A stretch of 64,000 nt of DNA from Halomonas sp. SSL-5 (GTDB lineage Bacteria; Pseudomonadota; Gammaproteobacteria; Pseudomonadales; Halomonadaceae). The notes below the pieces were generated by a model that was given only the letters and a program-made list of their open reading frames with translations, made no database searches and was not told where the DNA came from. This document shows, piece by piece, positions 17,144 to 25,981 of the stretch (position 1 is the stretch's first letter; the number at the start of each line of letters is the position of its first letter). The DNA lies in NCBI RefSeq assembly GCF_030708455.1, contig NZ_JAUYWF010000014.1:1-64000 (forward strand). Reading direction: 5' to 3'. A program made the translations under genes and the position numbers.

Positions 17144-19492
17144 TCATTCGAAGAGACCCTTGAGAGCGTCGCGGAGTTCCCTGCCGGCGTCCTCGCCGAC
17201 GCGCTCCTCGAGCTTGTCGAGGGCGCCTTGCAGTCGCTGTTCCACCTCGTCACCGGCGCGGCTGCCCAACTCTTCACGCAGTGCCTCACCGATGGCGGCA
17301 GTGAAGCCCTCACGATCGAAGCGGCACCACTCGGCGCTGTCGCCGCCGAGGCTGCCCTCGCAGCGCACCGGCAGGGGCAGGCGTTCGAGGCGAGGATTGA
17401 CCTTGCAGGCCAGGTCGGCGGTATCCACCACCCGCGCTGCGGCACGCAGGTCGAAGCGTTCGCTGGTCAGGTCGAGGGTGCCCTCGCCGCCCACATCGAT
17501 GCCCGGCAGGGTGACGATGATGTCATCGCTCTCCACCACGCCATCGCGCACGCTGAGGGTGGCCTCGGCACGCTCGAAGCGGGTGTCCGCCTCCCACTCG
17601 CGCTGGGTCTGCTCCCCCTGCAGGGTCGCCACCGCGCTGCACAGCTCCCGGGAGACGTTGACGTCGAGGATGGCGCCGTCATCCAGGCGCATGGCGAGGC
17701 GCCCATTGAGGCCACGCTTCAATACCGGCCAGGCGTTGCCCTGGGTGGTCAGTTCCCCCTCGACGGAGGCGCGGCCACGCAGCGGCGCCGGCTCCTCGCC
17801 CTCGCCCAGCGCCTCCAGCAGGGTAGCGACGCGCACCCGCTCCAGGCGCGGTGCCAGTCGCCAGGCGATGGGCTCGCGGGTCAGGTCCAGTTCGCCATCG
17901 GCGGTCAGGCTGCCCTCGTAGAAGGCCGACTCCAGCGACACCAGCCGCTGCCGCCCGTCGCTTCCCGCGAGCCGCAACGCGACGTCGCGGAAGTCCAGGC
18001 CGGCAAGCCGCAGGCTGCTCAGGCTCAGGCTCGTGTCCAGCGCCAGCTCGCGCAGCCACTCGACGGGCAGCAGCGCCTGCACCTCGTCCTGGGCGAAGGC
18101 CCGCGCCACGCCGGGCAGCCCCAGGCCGGCGGCGTCCGGCGCCTGCCCCGGGGACGCCGGCAGATAGGCATCCAGGTCCAGGCTGTCCCCCTGGAGCTCG
18201 GCGTCCAGGCGATGGCCGTCGAGGCCCGCCGCCAGGCGTCCGGTGAAGGTGCTGCCGTCGAGCACCAGGGTCATGCCGGTAAGATCCACCCGCTCGAGGT
18301 CGCCCTGCAGGGGAGTGGTCAACGCCACGTCGCTCAGCGCCTCGGGGTCGGCCGTGGCCGGCAGGCTGTCGAAGCGCTCGAGCCAGGGACGCAGCGAGAG
18401 CGGCGCCAGGCGCAGCTGACCATCGTAGCGGGGGGTCTCGTAGAGGCCGGCGAGGTTGAGGTTGCCGCTGAGACGCAGACCATCGTCACCGCTCAGCGTC
18501 AGGTCCCGCAGTCGGGCGCTGCCGGCGGCGAGGTCGGACTCCAGGGCGAAGTCCATGGCCAGGGAGAGCGGCGTGTCACCCAGCGAGGGGTGTGCCAGCG
18601 TGGCCTTCAGGGTGCCGGGCTCGAGCCGCAGGTGGCGCTCGGCCATGTCGACCACCAGTCGCTTGCCACTCAGCTCCAGCTGCTGTGGGCTCTCCACACC
18701 GGCCAGCCGGTTGCGGGTGGCGAGGGTCAGGTCCTCGAGGGTATAGCGGCGCTCGGCGAGGGCCAGGGCGAGACGCCCCTGCATGGTGACCTCGCTGGCC
18801 AGCCGCGGCACGGTGTCGTCCACGCCCGCCGGGGTGTCATGGCCAAGCAGCTGGAAGCCCGCCGTGAAGGGGAAGGAGCGGCGCGGATTGACGTTGCGCC
18901 CGGTGATCGAGAGCCCCTTGAGGCGCAGCGAATGGCCGGCGGCCCGATCGGTATAGCTCACCTCGCCGTCCTTGACCTCCACGCTGGCGATATTGAAGGC
19001 CACGGTGGGCCCGCCGCCACCGCCGGGAACCGGCGCCGAGGAGGCGTTGGCCGGCGTCGGCGAGTCGTCGCCGGCGGCGAAGCGCTCCATCAGCGCTTCC
19101 CAGTTGCCGCGTCCGTTCTCGTCGCGGGACAGGTTGAGGCGCAGACCATCCAGGGTCATGCCATCGATGGCCACCTCGCCGCGCAGCAGCGAGGTGACGG
19201 CCAGGCTGACCTCGGCGCGGCGAAAGGCCATGAAGGCCGAATCCTCGCCGGGCGACTGCTCGGGCAGCCAAGCCTCGGCCTGCTCCACGCCGACCCCCAG
19301 GCGCGGGTAGAACGACCAGGAGATGGGCCCTTCCAGGGAGAGGGTCAGGCCGATCCGCTCCTGCACCACCTCCTCCAGCCGCGGCTTGAGGTCCTCGGGA
19401 TCGAGGAAGGTGGTAACGTAGACCACGGCCCCCACGGCCAGCACCGCGAGGATGCCGATGGCGGCCAGCAGGGTGCTCAGCAGGCGCTTCAT
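17144..19492 (-). CDS. AsmA family protein
   Basis: 782 residues with an N-terminal membrane anchor (LLSTLLAAIGILAVLAVGAVVYVTTFL, about residues 4-30), then ISWSFYPRLGVGVEQAEAWL and a long beta-rich body of AsmA type, including VEVKDGEVSYTDRAAG and a C-terminal AsmA_2 region around residues 540-740. AsmA-like proteins are inner-membrane-anchored periplasmic bridges thought to move phospholipid toward the outer membrane. The start ATG overlaps the GNAT stop as ATGA, so the two genes are coupled. Its position beside mutY-yggX is conserved in related genomes. Confidence 0.92.
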   Translation of the reverse strand: MKRLLSTLLAAIGILAVLAVGAVVYVTTFLDPEDLKPRLEEVVQERIGLTLSLEGPISWSFYPRLGVGVEQAEAWLPEQSPGEDSAFMAFRRAEVSLAVTSLLRGEVAIDGMTLDGLRLNLSRDENGRGNWEALMERFAAGDDSPTPANASSAPVPGGGGGPTVAFNIASVEVKDGEVSYTDRAAGHSLRLKGLSITGRNVNPRRSFPFTAGFQLLGHDTPAGVDDTVPRLASEVTMQGRLALALAERRYTLEDLTLATRNRLAGVESPQQLELSGKRLVVDMAERHLRLEPGTLKATLAHPSLGDTPLSLAMDFALESDLAAGSARLRDLTLSGDDGLRLSGNLNLAGLYETPRYDGQLRLAPLSLRPWLERFDSLPATADPEALSDVALTTPLQGDLERVDLTGMTLVLDGSTFTGRLAAGLDGHRLDAELQGDSLDLDAYLPASPGQAPDAAGLGLPGVARAFAQDEVQALLPVEWLRELALDTSLSLSSLRLAGLDFRDVALRLAGSDGRQRLVSLESAFYEGSLTADGELDLTREPIAWRLAPRLERVRVATLLEALGEGEEPAPLRGRASVEGELTTQGNAWPVLKRGLNGRLAMRLDDGAILDVNVSRELCSAVATLQGEQTQREWEADTRFERAEATLSVRDGVVESDDIIVTLPGIDVGGEGTLDLTSERFDLRAAARVVDTADLACKVNPRLERLPLPVRCEGSLGGDSAEWCRFDREGFTAAIGEALREELGSRAGDEVEQRLQGALDKLEERVGEDAGRELRDALKGLFE

Positions 19493-19950
19493 CGTGGCGA
19501 CTCCTTGAAGTGGCAGCCGGGGAAGACGAGCTCATAATGATCCCCGCTGCGATCGAGCCGATAGCCGAGCCGCGAGAGCATCAGCTGATCGGCCATCTGC
19601 AGCTGGGCCAGCTCCGCGCGCAGCGGCTTGCCCTCGACGCTGGCGGCCTCGCCGACCAGCGTCAGCAAGCGTGAGCCGACCCCCCTGCGGCGAGTCGGCT
19701 TGCGCACGCAGAAGTGCGATAACCACCACGCCATACCGTCGTCGCGCAGCGCCACGGCACCGATCAGGCGATCATTGAAGCGCGCACAGAGGAAGGCGCC
19801 CCCCGCCGTCAGGTGGTCCTCTATAAAGGCATCTGCGGGAGAGGGCAGACGCTCGGCGGGAGCGTCGGCATAGATTCTGGCGAGATCGGTTCGGGCCTGG
19901 TCGTCCGCTTCCCAGGCGCCCCGATCGACGGGGTGCAGAGTCACCGGCAT
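19489..19950 (-). CDS. GNAT family protein, PanZ/PanM-like
   Basis: 153 residues of GNAT fold. ARFNDRLIGAVAL and LSHFCVRKPTRRRGVGSRLL match the acetyl-CoA-binding core of PanZ, the acetyl-CoA sensor that promotes maturation of aspartate decarboxylase PanD; the protein is somewhat longer than enteric PanZ, with extra N- and C-terminal residues. The ATG at 19950 is taken; the long upstream open frame overlaps the his promoter and is not credible. It could instead be an ordinary acetyltransferase. The gene is divergent from hisB. Confidence 0.8.
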   Translation of the reverse strand: MPVTLHPVDRGAWEADDQARTDLARIYADAPAERLPSPADAFIEDHLTAGGAFLCARFNDRLIGAVALRDDGMAWWLSHFCVRKPTRRRGVGSRLLTLVGEAASVEGKPLRAELAQLQMADQLMLSRLGYRLDRSGDHYELVFPGCHFKESPR

Positions 19951-20030
19951 AGATGGGTCTCCTGAGCCGGGGCAGCGTGTGTCGCCGCCGCACGATGGGG
20001 GCATTGTAGCGGATGGGGTCGGCGATTCTC

Positions 20031-20108
20031 TATAATGGCAGTTTTCCGACCGCGGGCTAGGCCCGCCGTCACCCTCGTTTTCTGCGGACCGTTGCTCCAG
20101 CGGTCCGC
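20031..20108 (+). promoter_or_regulatory. Promoter -10 and hairpin-rich leader of the hisBHAF operon
   Basis: TATAAT at 20031-20036 has no strong -35 at the expected spacing. Downstream are two perfect hairpins: GCGGGC-TAG-GCCCGC (20052-20066) and GCGGACCG, nine bases, CGGTCCGC (20084-20108). No histidine-rich leader peptide is visible, so classical his attenuation is not supported. Confidence 0.55.
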
Positions 20109-20141
20109 CTCGACATGCGCCCAGGCGCTGGAGAAGCATCG

Positions 20142-20735
20142 ATGTCCGAGCGTATCGCCACGGTCAGCCGTGACACCCAGGAGACCCGGATCAGCGTCAC
20201 CGTCAACCTCGATGGCAGCGGCAGGCTCGACTGCGAGACCGGGGTGCCCTTCCTCGACCACATGCTCGACCAGGTGGCCCGCCACGGCCTGATCGATCTC
20301 GACATCAAGGCCGAGGGCGACCTGCATATCGACGATCACCACACCGTCGAGGACCTCGGCATCACCCTCGGCCAGGCCTTCGCCAGGGCCATCGGCGACA
20401 AGCGCGGCATCCGTCGCTACGGCCACGCCTATGTGCCGCTCGACGAGGCCCTCTCCCGGGTGGTGATCGACTTCTCCGGTCGCGCCGGCCTGTTCATGGA
20501 TGTGGAGTTCACCCGCGCCGCCGTGGGCCGCCTGGATACCCAGCTGTTCTGGGAGTTCTTCCAGGGCTTCGTCAACCACGCCATGGTGACCCTGCATATC
20601 GACAACCTGAAGGGCTTCAACGCCCACCATCAGGCGGAGACCATCTTCAAGGCCTTCGGCCGCGCCCTGCGCATGGCCGTGGAGACCGACTCGCGCATGG
20701 CCGGCCAGATGCCCTCCACCAAGGGCAGCCTGTGA
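20142..20735 (+). CDS. hisB: Imidazoleglycerol-phosphate dehydratase
   Basis: 197 residues, the monofunctional form: it holds only the dehydratase domain, not the N-terminal histidinol phosphatase fused in enterics. The duplicated manganese-binding motifs are DDHHTVED and NAHHQAE, with [13 protein letters not shown] near the start. It catalyses loss of water from imidazoleglycerol phosphate, step six of histidine synthesis. The ATG at 20142 has GGAGAAG upstream. It is first of hisB-hisH-hisA-hisF. Confidence 0.98.
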   Translation: MSERIATVSRDTQETRISVTVNLDGSGRLDCETGVPFLDHMLDQVARHGLIDLDIKAEGDLHIDDHHTVEDLGITLGQAFARAIGDKRGIRRYGHAYVPLDEALSRVVIDFSGRAGLFMDVEFTRAAVGRLDTQLFWEFFQGFVNHAMVTLHIDNLKGFNAHHQAETIFKAFGRALRMAVETDSRMAGQMPSTKGSL

Positions 20736-20766
20736 GGCCCACGTACCACCCCACGAGGAGCATCCC

Positions 20767-21408
20767 ATGACCATTGCCGTCATCGATTACGGGATGGGCA
20801 ACCTGCATTCCGTCGCCAAGGCACTGGAGCACGTCACCCACGAGAACGTGGTGGTCACCCGCGACCCGCGCCGTATCCTCGGCGCCACCCGCCTGGTACT
20901 GCCCGGCCAGGGCGCCATTCGCGACTGCCTCGGCGAGCTGGAAAAGACCGAGCTGCGCGGCCTGGTGGAGGAGCTTCTGGCCAGCCAGGAGAAGCCCCTG
21001 CTGGGCATCTGCGTGGGCCAGCAGATGCTGCTCGACCACAGCGAGGAGAATGGCGGGATCGACTGCCTGGGTTTCCTCGGCGGCGAGGTGAAGCGCTTCC
21101 CCGCCGACATGCGCGACGACCTGAACCAGCGCCTCAAGGTCCCCCATATGGGCTGGAACCTGGTGCGCCAGCAGCGCGAGCACCCGCTGTGGGAAGGCAT
21201 CGACCAGGACGAGCACTTCTATTTCGTGCACAGCTACTACGTGGCGGCCAGCGATGAAGCCACGGTGTTCGGCACCACCGACTACGGACGCGTTCAGGCC
21301 CATGTGGCGATCGGCCGCGACGCCACCTTCGCCGTGCAGTTCCACCCCGAGAAGAGCTCGCGGGCCGGCCTCAAGCTGCTCGAGAACTTTGTCAACTGGG
21401 CGCCCTAA
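20767..21408 (+). CDS. hisH: Imidazole glycerol phosphate synthase, glutamine amidotransferase subunit
   Basis: 213 residues of class I glutamine amidotransferase. The nucleophile Cys82 is in LLGICVGQQML and the His/Glu pair in VQFHPEKSS. It makes ammonia for HisF, with which it forms a heterodimer. The final codons and stop lie inside the first unit of a 29-bp tandem repeat that continues past the gene (21391-21477). GAGGAG precedes the ATG. Confidence 0.98.
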   Translation: MTIAVIDYGMGNLHSVAKALEHVTHENVVVTRDPRRILGATRLVLPGQGAIRDCLGELEKTELRGLVEELLASQEKPLLGICVGQQMLLDHSEENGGIDCLGFLGGEVKRFPADMRDDLNQRLKVPHMGWNLVRQQREHPLWEGIDQDEHFYFVHSYYVAASDEATVFGTTDYGRVQAHVAIGRDATFAVQFHPEKSSRAGLKLLENFVNWAP

Positions 21409-21477
21409 GCCGCGCCCGGGTCAACTGGGCGCCCTAAGCCGCGCCCGGGTCAACTGGGCGCCCTGAACCAAGCCCGG
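21391..21477 (+). repeat. Three tandem 29-bp repeats across the hisH 3' end
   Basis: Units 21391-21419 and 21420-21448 appear identical and begin GTCAACTGGGCGCCCTAAGC; the third (21449-21477) differs at a few bases. The unit holds the last hisH codons (VNWAP) and stop. Because 29 is not a multiple of three and the first unit already ends hisH, the protein is unchanged. Confidence 0.95.
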
Positions 21478-21528
21478 TCGACCGGGCCCATCCCGCGCCG
21501 CCCGACCACGGATCAACAGGACACTGAC

Positions 21529-22287
<759 letters not shown>

Positions 22288-22289
22288 AC

Positions 22290-23063
22290 ATGGGACTCGC
22301 CAAACGCATCATCCCCTGCCTCGATGTCGATGCCGGCCGCGTGGTCAAGGGCGTCAACTTCATCGGCATCCGCGACGCCGGCGACCCGGTGGAGATCGCC
22401 CAGCGCTATAACCAGCAGGGCGCCGACGAGATCACCTTCCTCGACATCACGGCCAGCCACGAGGACCGCGACACCACGGTGGAGATGGTCGAGCGCATCG
22501 CCGGCGAGGTATTCATTCCGCTGACCGTGGGCGGCGGCATCCGCACCTGCGACGATATCCGCACCATGCTCAACGCCGGTGCCGACAAGATCTCCATCAA
22601 CACCGCCGCGGTCACCAACCCGGAGTTCGTGCGCGAGGCCAGCGAACGCTTCGGCAGCCAGTGCATCGTGGTGGCCATCGATGCCAAGCGGGTCTCCGCC
22701 GAGGGCAAGGCACCGCGCTGGGAGATCTTCACCCACGGCGGGCGCCGCCCCACCGGCCTGGATGCCGTGGAGTGGGCAAGGAAGATGGTGGAATACGGTG
22801 CCGGCGAGCTGCTGCTGACCAGCATGGACCGCGACGGCACCAAGGCCGGCTTCGACCTGGGCGTGACCCGCGCCATCGCCGACGCGGTGAGCGTGCCGGT
22901 GATCGCCTCCGGTGGGGTCGGCACCCTCGACCATCTGGTGGAGGGCGTGATCGACGGCGGCGCCGACGCGGTACTCGCCGCCAGCATCTTCCACTTCGGC
23001 GAGTACACCATCCCCGAGGCCAAGCGCTACATGGCCGAACGCGGCATCGAGATGCGGCTGTAG
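22290..23063 (+). CDS. hisF: Imidazole glycerol phosphate synthase, cyclase subunit
   Basis: 257-residue TIM barrel paralogous to His[21 protein letters not shown] holds the catalytic Asp11 equivalent; [13 protein letters not shown] and [15 protein letters not shown] hold phosphate sites and the second Asp. It uses ammonia from HisH to form imidazoleglycerol phosphate and AICAR. Last gene of the operon; its stop is only three bases from the convergent yjaG stop, with no room for a separate terminator. Confidence 0.98.
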   Translation: MGLAKRIIPCLDVDAGRVVKGVNFIGIRDAGDPVEIAQRYNQQGADEITFLDITASHEDRDTTVEMVERIAGEVFIPLTVGGGIRTCDDIRTMLNAGADKISINTAAVTNPEFVREASERFGSQCIVVAIDAKRVSAEGKAPRWEIFTHGGRRPTGLDAVEWARKMVEYGAGELLLTSMDRDGTKAGFDLGVTRAIADAVSVPVIASGGVGTLDHLVEGVIDGGADAVLAASIFHFGEYTIPEAKRYMAERGIEMRL

Positions 23064-23066
23064 GCA

Positions 23067-23651
23067 CTACTCCTCGGCGGAGAGGCCCAGGTTGCTGACG
23101 CCCTCGTTGCGCCCCAGCCGGCGCAGCGTCTTGAGGGCGTCACGATCCAGGGGCCCCTGCTCCGCGGCTTCCAGAACCGCGTCCTGGAAGTCGTTCTCGT
23201 CCGCCATCAACGGATGCTCGCGCACCAGGGCGGCCAGGCGTTCGCCGTCCTCCTCGCCCTCGGTCAGCTCGATGAAGGCCCGCACTCCCCCCCGGGAGGC
23301 ACGGCTCACCTCCAGCACCGCCTCGGGCGCCTCACCCTGCAGGGTGTCGAGCAGTGCCGAGAGCGCCGCCACCACCTCGGTGGCACGCCGCGCCCCGAAG
23401 CTGTCGTCATCCTCCGACGGCGCCAGCTCGGCCAGCTTCTCGGCCTGGCGCTCGAAGTCGATCCTCGCGTCCCTGACCGAGAGGCGCTCCCACACCAGGT
23501 CGAGGATGGCGCGCAGCCCCGCCGGGTTACCCTGACCGGTGGTCTGGGCATAGAGCACATAGTTGGGCAGCAGGCGCTCGCACAGCGCCGCCATGAAGGC
23601 CTGCTGGCGGCGCGACTCGAGGCCCTGCAGGCGCTGAAAGAAACCGCTCAT
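23067..23651 (-). CDS. YjaG family protein (DUF416)
   Basis: 194 residues. The start MSGFFQRLQGLESRRQQAFMAALCERLLPNY is the typical DUF416/YjaG opening; the protein is all-alpha and acidic with no catalytic motif that I can name. The ATG at 23651 is preceded by AGGAGA. Function is unknown in the family. It is convergent with hisF and separated from the upstream atl gene by a dispersed repeat. Confidence 0.85.
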   Translation of the reverse strand: MSGFFQRLQGLESRRQQAFMAALCERLLPNYVLYAQTTGQGNPAGLRAILDLVWERLSVRDARIDFERQAEKLAELAPSEDDDSFGARRATEVVAALSALLDTLQGEAPEAVLEVSRASRGGVRAFIELTEGEEDGERLAALVREHPLMADENDFQDAVLEAAEQGPLDRDALKTLRRLGRNEGVSNLGLSAEE

Positions 23652-23709
23652 GGACTCTCCTTGGCTGTTGGTTATGTCGGCTTGCCCCTTCTCGACCATG
23701 GCAGTACTC

Positions 23710-23822
23710 GGAGCTGACCCGGCGACAGGCCTTCAAGGAGGCGCTGTGAATACGTCCCTGTACGCTACCTCGGCCATCCTTGGTCCTCGGACCTCCTTTA
23801 CGGCCTGCCCCCGGCGCTCCTC
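23710..23822. repeat. Dispersed palindromic intergenic repeat, copy A
   Basis: The most divergent of three copies (others 46534-46644 and 60118-60228). It shares GGAGGCGCTGTGAA, a central CCATCC and the closing GGACCTCCT-TACGGC block. It lies between two minus-strand genes, atl and yjaG. Confidence 0.8.
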
Positions 23823-23848
23823 GGGCAGGTTCAGTGCCTATGATCTGC

Positions 23849-24142
23849 TCATGGCCATAGCCGCTCCGCCGGCGCCCGGCCGCGGGCATCCAGCAGCACC
23901 CCCTCGGCGGCCAGGCGCTGGCGCTGCTCGGCGGCACCGGGGTGGTCGGCCAGGCGGCGCGAGGCGGTGATGATGCGAAACCACGGCAGCCCGTGGCCGG
24001 CGGGCAGCTCGCGCAGGGCGCGGGCCACCAGCCGCGGCGTGGCCCCCTCGGCCATGGCCGCGATGCGGCCGTAGGTGGTGACCCGCCCCGGCGGGATCTC
24101 GGCGATGACGGTCAGGACCTGTTCCCTCCAGCCGGCCTTCAT
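23849..24142 (-). CDS. Alkyltransferase-like protein (ATL, MGMT family without active Cys)
   Basis: 97 residues of the MGMT DNA-binding domain: VIAEIPPGRVTTYGRIAAMAEG with the helix-turn-helix, then LVARALRELPAGHGLPWFRIITASRR. Active methyltransferases have PCHR at the PWFR position; here Trp replaces the nucleophile Cys, the signature of ATL proteins, which bind O6-alkylguanine and recruit nucleotide excision repair. A longer upstream reading frame exists, but ATG 24142 fits family length. Confidence 0.88.
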   Translation of the reverse strand: MKAGWREQVLTVIAEIPPGRVTTYGRIAAMAEGATPRLVARALRELPAGHGLPWFRIITASRRLADHPGAAEQRQRLAAEGVLLDARGRAPAERLWP

Positions 24143-24189
24143 GTACCCTTGCGCCCCCTGTCCGTTGCATCCGCTGGCGAGGTTACCCC

Positions 24190-24885
24190 ATGCATGTTCA
24201 TCTGCTCCAGCACGCCCCTCACCAGGGGCCGGCACGCCTGGCCGACTGGTTGACCAGCATGGGCCACAGCCACACGGTATTCCACCTCGACGCCGGCGAG
24301 CTGCCGCCGAAGCCCGGCGACGGCGATGCCCTGGTGCTGCTCGATGGCCCCGAGGGCCCCATGGACACTGACCGGCTGCCCTGGCTGAAGGGCGAGCGCA
24401 AGCTGGTCGAGCGCGCCCTGAACGGCCACCGGCCGCTGCTGGGCATCGGCTTCGGCGCCCGGCTGATCGCCGAGGCGCTGGGTGGAGTGGTGGCCCAAGG
24501 CACCTTTGCGGAAACCGGCTGGCACCGGGTGGACCTCTCCCCGCTGAGCCCCGTCGACCTGCCCGACACCTTCGAGGCCTTCATGTGGCACCGCGAGGTC
24601 TTCGCGCTGCCAGACTATGCCCTGGCGATCGGCCGCAGCGAGGCGAGCCCGCTGCAGGGCTTCACCTGGGACGACGGCCGGGTGGTGGCCCTGCTCTGCC
24701 ACCTGGAGGCCACCGCTGCAAGTGTCACCGACCTGCTCGACCATCAAGGGCCACCCGAGGGCAGCGAGACCAGCCCCCATGCCCAGGATACCGCGGTGAT
24801 GCTCGAGGACCCGCGGCGCTTCGACCGCCTCGCCCCGCTGCTCGACCGCCTGCTCAGCCAGTGGCTGCGGAGTGCTTCGGCGTGA
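24190..24885 (+). CDS. Class I glutamine amidotransferase-like protein lacking the catalytic Cys
   Basis: 231 residues with the flavodoxin-like GATase fold: MHVHLLQHAPHQGPARLADWL, DALVLLDGPEGP, PLLGIGFGARLIAEALGG and FMWHREVFALP. In active members the nucleophile elbow reads G-x-C-x-G (HisH at 20767 has LLGICVGQQ); here the Cys is replaced by Gly87, and the usual FHPE is replaced by CHLE. Amidase activity is therefore unlikely. It may be a binding or regulatory protein. Its last 32 bases overlap the convergent mnmH end. Confidence 0.8.
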   Translation: MHVHLLQHAPHQGPARLADWLTSMGHSHTVFHLDAGELPPKPGDGDALVLLDGPEGPMDTDRLPWLKGERKLVERALNGHRPLLGIGFGARLIAEALGGVVAQGTFAETGWHRVDLSPLSPVDLPDTFEAFMWHREVFALPDYALAIGRSEASPLQGFTWDDGRVVALLCHLEATAASVTDLLDHQGPPEGSETSPHAQDTAVMLEDPRRFDRLAPLLDRLLSQWLRSASA

Positions 24886-25981
24886 CCGACGCCTGCTCCT
24901 CGGACCACTGCCGGGCCACCGCCAGGCAGCTCTCCCAGTCGCCCACGTGCAGGAAGTGGCCCGGGGCGCGCTTCTCCAGCTGGTGGCGATACATGGGGTC
25001 GTAGTATTCGGTCAGCAGCGGCGCCAGCCACGCCTCGTGGGCCTGGGGGTTGCCGCGCTCATGCTCGCGGAAGGCCAGCGCCTGGAGCCGCTGCAGTCGC
25101 GCCAGGCGTGCGCTGCCCAGGCGCTTGCGCAGCTTGGCCAGGGACTCCTCCAGCTGCTTGCGCATCAGGGCCCAGCCCAGCCACTCGCCGAACTGGCGAC
25201 GATAGACCGCCCACAGCTCCTCGATATAGTCGCGGTGGATCTGTGCCAGGCGCCAGTCCAGGGGCATCTCCACGCGCAGTCGCGGGGCGAGCTGCATCGC
25301 CTCCCAGAAGGCCTGGGGGAGGTTGGCCCCGCCGATATGGCGCGACTCGTCCTCCACCACCACGGGGCCCGGCAACTCCAGCAGGCGCAGGCCCATGGCG
25401 TGCTCGAAGTCGATCTGGCCGGGGGCCTGCAGCGGATGACGGCCGAAGGCGGAGCCCTTGTGGCGGGCACAACCCTCCAGGTCCAGGCCGGTGTCCAGGG
25501 CCAGCACCAGATCGGTCTTGGCGCAGCCGGTGAGCCCGCCGACCACCAGCAACGGCTGCTCGGCGGCGGCCTCGATGCGCGCACAGAGCGCCTGGCGCAT
25601 CGCCTTCCAGCCGCCGCGGATGCGCGGCCGGGTGATGCCCGCCTCGCGGATCCACTGCTGGGCGATCTGCGAGCGCAGCCCGCCGCGGAAGCAATAGACG
25701 ATGGCGTCGGGATAACGCTCGAGCTCCTCGCACCAGGCCGCCACCCGCGCCGCCTTGACCTCGCCGCTGACCAGCCGCTCGCCCAGGGCGATCGCCGCGG
25801 CCTGGCCGCGCTGCTTGTACTCGATGCCGACCAGGCGGCGCTCCTCGTTATCCATCAGCGGCAGGTTCACCGCCCCGGGCAGCGCCCCCTGGGCGAACTC
25901 CACCGGGGCGCGCACATCGATGAGGCACCGCCCCTCGCTCATCAACGCCAGGTCGGGGTCGACCAGCGGCAGTTCACTCAT
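24854..25981 (-). CDS. mnmH: tRNA 2-selenouridine synthase
   Basis: 375 residues with an N-terminal rhodanese domain carrying Cys97 in VYCFRGGLRS, and a C-terminal P-loop domain with VGGLTGCAKTDLVLAL. MnmH (SelU/YbbB) geranylates and then selenates 2-thiouridine at wobble position 34 of tRNAs for Lys, Glu and Gln, using selenophosphate. The start overlaps the selD stop as ATGA, coupling enzyme and selenium donor. Confidence 0.97.
   Translation of the reverse strand: MSELPLVDPDLALMSEGRCLIDVRAPVEFAQGALPGAVNLPLMDNEERRLVGIEYKQRGQAAAIALGERLVSGEVKAARVAAWCEELERYPDAIVYCFRGGLRSQIAQQWIREAGITRPRIRGGWKAMRQALCARIEAAAEQPLLVVGGLTGCAKTDLVLALDTGLDLEGCARHKGSAFGRHPLQAPGQIDFEHAMGLRLLELPGPVVVEDESRHIGGANLPQAFWEAMQLAPRLRVEMPLDWRLAQIHRDYIEELWAVYRRQFGEWLGWALMRKQLEESLAKLRKRLGSARLARLQRLQALAFREHERGNPQAHEAWLAPLLTEYYDPMYRHQLEKRAPGHFLHVGDWESCLAVARQWSEEQASVTPKHSAATG

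Noticed and set aside
17228..19537. 769-codon open frame on the plus strand opposite asmA
   Set aside because: It is the antisense shadow of a well-recognised AsmA gene in GC-rich DNA; its Gln/Gly/His-rich translation resembles no protein and it has no ribosome site.
20031..20108. His-operon attenuator
   Set aside because: No short open frame rich in His codons is present in the leader.
21391..21477. CRISPR-like array
   Set aside because: Units are head-to-tail with no spacers and derive from the hisH 3' end. The 24-bp units at 60951-61022 likewise have no spacers.
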